Below, piece by piece: positions 60,245 through 64,000 of a stretch of 64,000 nucleotides of DNA. Made by a program: the position numbers and the translations under genes. Origin of the DNA: Tillus elongatus. Taxonomy: Eukaryota > Arthropoda > Insecta > Coleoptera > Cleridae. Under the pieces are notes generated by a model. It was not told the origin of the DNA. It saw only the letters and a program-made list of their open reading frames with translations, and ran no database searches. The number at the start of each line of letters is the position of its first letter. Within the stretch, counting starts at the first letter, position 1. The stretch covers positions 55,503,366-55,567,365 of the forward strand of contig OZ023262.1 in assembly GCA_964006375.1 (NCBI GenBank), read 5' to 3'.

Positions 60245-61600
60245 CCTAAGTGAAATTTCTACATTAATTATGAAAAATAAGAGATGTTAAAGAGAATGTA
60301 TAGGTTAGATATTTTACAGACAAAATTTGCTAATCACAATTTAAAAAAATAAAAAAAACTGTGTTTAAATTTACAAAAAATTGACATAATCTTATAGATT
60401 AAACAGGAAATATATAGTTGTGCTGACAGCACCTCCCTGACATTGTTTTAAGCTCAAACTTGAATACGTGATTTTGAAAGTTCAGGTTATTAAAACTTCA
60501 GATGTTAGATTTCGGCATGGAAATTCTGCTGATTTAGAGAAAAGAATTGTTTAGACTCACCAGTCTTCTGGTACTAAGTTACCTGATGACCCTGTGAAGA
60601 TGATTTCCAGGTGGGATCAAACATAAGTGCCTGACACAGATTCCAGACTCCAATAAGAGCGAAAAAACTGGGGGGAACGACTGGGACTTCCCATCAGAGA
60701 TTATTGGGCCGGTGGATGTTACTACTCCAATACTACAAGACCATTTGACACCTATGTCGATGTTCTGACTTCACTCGATGGAAACTTTGCGAATCGCAAT
60801 TAAAACGTGAATTTGCTTAAGTAAAATTCACTACCAATTGACTTAAGGTTTGATAATAACCAGGAATTCCTTCTGATCACGACAAGAAATCAACAGTTCG
60901 GAACAAAGAACCACAAGTTAGCTCGCGTTTTTATGCTGAATACAATGTTTAATTAAACTGGAAAATCACTTGAATTACTCCGAACAATCACTGACAATAA
61001 TTACTAGGTAGTATAGATAACAAAAAAGAACCATTACAACCCCGTTTTAAGATAATTTAATAGCCACCGAAAACTGACAGATGTTCACTCTATGAACGCT
61101 CAGCAGAGAGTCCCTGCTAATGTGTCGGGTTCGGCAATTGCTAGTCGCTGCACGCAAAAATTCTTACTGTGACGGTTGGTGGCTGTGCGCGAGCTCTTTC
61201 TAGCCTCCATTCTTCGAATGAGATATAACGAGACCTCCAATCGGTGGTGAAATCACGACGACTCACCTCCTGTGCCGGCAATTCTCTGCAACCGTTGCCC
61301 ATGACGTCATACGGAAAATTACAGAGCCAGTAGCAACAACATTTATTTCTTGGAAATATTCCGTCCGCAAAATGCGACGCATTATTTACTAACAAAGCCA
61401 TATTGCATCTTTAGATATTTGACTTTTAACGTACACATTTAAAATGCAGTACGGTGTTCAGGATAGTTAAACATTGGCGACTTTTCAAAAACAATCTTGA
61501 AATTAAAAACTTGCTTTAGAGATATTGGATTGTCGGCTATTAATGAAGTCTCTTACGGGTTTATTTTGAATAATTAAAGCAGTAACGAAACGTAATCGTT
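59650..61600. other. insertion that splits the Penelope-like element
   Basis: About 1.95 kb between the two halves of the RT. GTTAC is present at both junctions (about 59631-59635 and 61599-61603), which may be a 5-bp duplication. It contains a (TA)n tract at 60193-60242 and no recognisable protein; a LTR-type origin is possible but the ends do not start TG and end CA. Confidence 0.45.
60193..60242. repeat. (TA)n microsatellite
   Basis: About 50 bp of TA. Confidence 0.9.
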
Positions 61601-62500
61601 ACACTTTACTGAGGTCAAATATGGCAAACATATCGTCGACATATCTCAGCCATACCTTCAGAAAATACTCCACCATCCCAGCAGTCATTCTCAAATCGGC
61701 TAATGAAGAGTTCGGCAACGAAAGGAGACAATGGGTTTTCCATTGTGGTTTCCTCCATCTGCCGATTAAACTTCTCGCTGACAGTAAAATAGCTGAGATG
61801 CATAGTGAAGTTAACTTAATATATTTCTCCATCTGCATGTCCGATAGCTGGTTATCATGAAGCATGTCCCGAAGATACTGAAGAGCTATGTCGATAGGGA
61901 TGCTGGGGAACAATGACTTGACATGAAGAGAGATCAGTACTTCATTTGGTTTTAAACTTAAGATCTTTGATTCTATTAATGAATTCAATGAAATTTTTTA
62001 CCAAAAAACTAGGAGTTTGAATTTCTAACGTACTGAGCTCTTTCGGTAGCCATTTGGAAAGTTTATAAGTCGGGGAACCGATACCAGACTACTGCTCTCA
62101 TTTCATTCCACAGCTTATGGGCTTTGGGGAGGCAATACATGCATGGTACAATTGGATTAGATAAGGTGACCGTCCTCCTGGTATTATCCATATCTATCAA
62201 CTTAACGCAACTTTTGACTATACTTTTAAACCGAGTTGTCATACAAGCAAGTGGATCGTTTGTTGCTTTCCGATAAGGACCTGTTCTAATGAGATATTCC
62301 ACTATATCAAATCATTCGACCTTATCAAGAATAACAATTTTGTGGCCTTTATCTACTTTTAAATAGAAATAATCTTTCCTCCTCAACTCTCTTACACTTC
62401 AAATGTCGCTTTTTGACTGTTGGTATCTTGATTTTGCGATCTGGTTTGGAAGGCAACTTTTGGATAATTGACATATAGAGTTTCTTAGTTTGTATGCCAA
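61601..62500 (-). pseudogene. Penelope-like element, first half of RT
   Basis: The minus strand holds VDKGHKIVILDKVE, VEYLIRTGPYRKATNDP, NPIVPCMYCLPKAHKLWNEM, then LISLHVKSLFPSIPIDIALQ, FVAELFISRFENDCWDGG and WLRYVDDMFAIFDLSKV with an intact YVDD box. Several stops and shifts separate these pieces. It continues at 59645-58840. Confidence 0.85.
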
Positions 62501-63050
62501 GAAACTTGCTCATATATTGCGATCAAACTACATATGCAATGTTCCAAAATTCAGTTTTGTTGAATAAATGTAATCCTACTTTTTCCGTAATTAAATTAAA
62601 TAGAATTTGGGAAATACCGCAAACTGTATTCCTTGTTGCAAAAGGACATTACTGTGTGATATAGAGTTAAATAGAATAAGCAAAGATGGATATATTAAAT
62701 GATTTTGGTCATTGATGTTTCTAATCAACATAATGTTATATGATTTGAGTAACATTCCATATTGAATTGATGGAAAAAATTTAGATGCTTTTGTGTGATT
62801 TTTTAATAAAAATCAGCTACTTAAATACATAAATAAGTTTATAATAAGAAGGTTAATATATGCAAATTTATTTAATTCCAATTGTAAACAATTTAATATG
62901 AAATGTTTTTTCGATAAGTTAACTCAAACAAATAATTACGCAAATTTAGAGACTAAAGAATTACCACTGGTCGGTTGAAGTAGGTAAACAAAATTAGGGA
63001 ACAGTATGTTGTCAAACGTAAATGTGACTTGCAGCATAAATTTTTAAAAG
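62501..63050. other. no gene recognised
   Basis: AT-rich DNA after the Penelope-like element's 5' side. Confidence 0.4.
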
Positions 63051-63440
63051 TTCGGGACGCAGCAAGAGAGTTATGGTAGCGAATTTTCATTAAATGCTTC
63101 AGGTTTGAATAACTCAATTTTATATAAAGCTAGAAAGTTGAATTTTGGTATGTATTTGGTTTCCAAGGCAACATATTCACCAAAGTTCATCAATAGGTGT
63201 GTAATTTTTGGAGATTAATTTTTTTTTCGAAAGAAAACTCAGAAACATTTTAAGCTTATTTTCGTCAAATTTTTGTACATTTTCAAACAATAAAATTATT
63301 TTGATAAAATCTGGTACATTGTTTCTACTATATAGGCTATACCGATAACCAGATAACCTGCTTCCATTAGAGTGACATATTTGCTATTAAAAACATTTTG
63401 ATGAAAATTCACTTCAATAATGCACTTGCTGCGTCCAGAC
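63051..63440. repeat. MITE family C, complete copy
   Basis: TTCGGGACGCAGCAAGAG at the left, CACTTGCTGCGTCCAGAC at the right. The 390-bp interior is closely similar to the copy at 23273 (TGGTACATTGTTTCTACTAT and following). Confidence 0.78.
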
Positions 63441-64000
63441 TTAATCCTTTCTAAATCTTCTTTGGTTTCCACTCTCAACAATTTGAACAAATATCTAGCT
63501 TCTAACTCCATTTTCTTTCTAAAACTTCTTTGATTTCCTCTCTCACCAACTTGAACAAATACTCGTATCTAATTTTTCAAATTTTTTCTAACTGACTTTT
63601 TTCTTGTTGATTTTCTTGACATCCATCCACTTGTCTCCTGTGCTTGCCTACTCATGAAATTTTTATGGTTTTCAATTCCCCTCCAATCCCTGTGGTCTTG
63701 TAAAATCTCTGCTCTGTGTTGTTTATCGACTTTGACATTTCTTTTTACATGTCATATTTATTTTTTTGTTGCGTCACAATTGCAAAATGACGTCATAATG
63801 GTCATTAATGAATTTTGGTAATGAAGTAAGAAGATATTAACATGTTAATTTTTACTACACACAGTACTATTCTAAACGTAATTAATTTTGACAAACACTA
63901 ACATTAAAATACCTTGTTTTTATTCATTACTCGATCATCTCCTAAATATAGAAAAAAATATAATTTAGCTTATGGACATAGTTTACATACATCTCTGACA
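63441..64000. other. no gene recognised
   Basis: The last 560 bp are AT-rich and non-coding. RO60 exons to be expected on the plus strand were not found. Confidence 0.4.

Noticed and set aside
61141..61401. 86-codon minus-strand frame
   Set aside because: No family resemblance, lies in the unassigned insertion in the Penelope-like element; not enough to call a gene.

Overview
The window looks like AT-rich nuclear DNA from an insect with a large, repeat-laden genome. The evidence is spliced animal genes, insect-typical retroelements (BEL/Pao, Ty3, Jockey/CR1, I/LOA-like, Penelope-like) and DNA transposons (P-like/THAP9, Merlin, Tigger/pogo, hAT, many small foldback elements). A beetle is possible, but I cannot name a species. 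No rRNA, tRNA, CRISPR or bacterial feature was seen.

Only two ordinary host genes are visible. RABL6, a Rab-like GTPase, lies on the minus strand with three exons at 18162-18300, 17632-18100 and 6667-7329; its C-terminal exons were not found and are probably off the left edge. RO60 (Ro60/TROVE RNA-binding protein) starts on the plus strand with its first coding exon at 55829-56357; its other exons were not found and are probably off the right edge. Everything else is transposable elements, their relics, microsatellites or sequence in which I recognise nothing.

Layout. 1-6.6 kb: a hairpin, a Jockey-like LINE relic and two TIR-bounded non-autonomous candidates. 6.7-18.3 kb: RABL6. Its 10.3 kb second intron holds a three-level nest: a minus-strand Jockey-like LINE was split by a palindromic TA-flanked element (7921-13503), which was itself split by an I/LOA-like LINE (8583-12840, 11-bp target duplication). 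19.8-23.6 kb: a broken THAP exon, (TA)n tracts and a tandem array with an RNase H relic in it. 23.9-29.5 kb: a four-exon P-element/THAP9-type transposase whose only obvious lesion is a 535-bp polyadenylated insert flanked by 13-bp duplications. 29.5-34 kb: LINE and Penelope scraps and foldback repeats. 34.6-36.4 kb: a Merlin element with an 8-bp duplication, inserted in the RNase H region of an I-like LINE relic. 39.2-45.6 kb: a full-length BEL/Pao retrotransposon with LTRs that look identical and a 5-bp duplication, inserted in a LINE ORF1 relic. 45.8-46.4 kb: a Tigger/pogo relic. 47-51.1 kb: a Ty3-type element that has lost reverse transcriptase and carries a duplicated gag, sitting in a (TA)n tract. 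51.3-54.6 kb: a nearly complete Jockey/CR1-like LINE. 54.6-55.5 kb: a TIR-bounded element just upstream of RO60. 56-64 kb: small repeats, a hAT relic and a split Penelope-like element.

The genes do not form a pathway. What the window shows best is insertion history: several insertions can be ordered because target duplications and interrupted reading frames are still readable.
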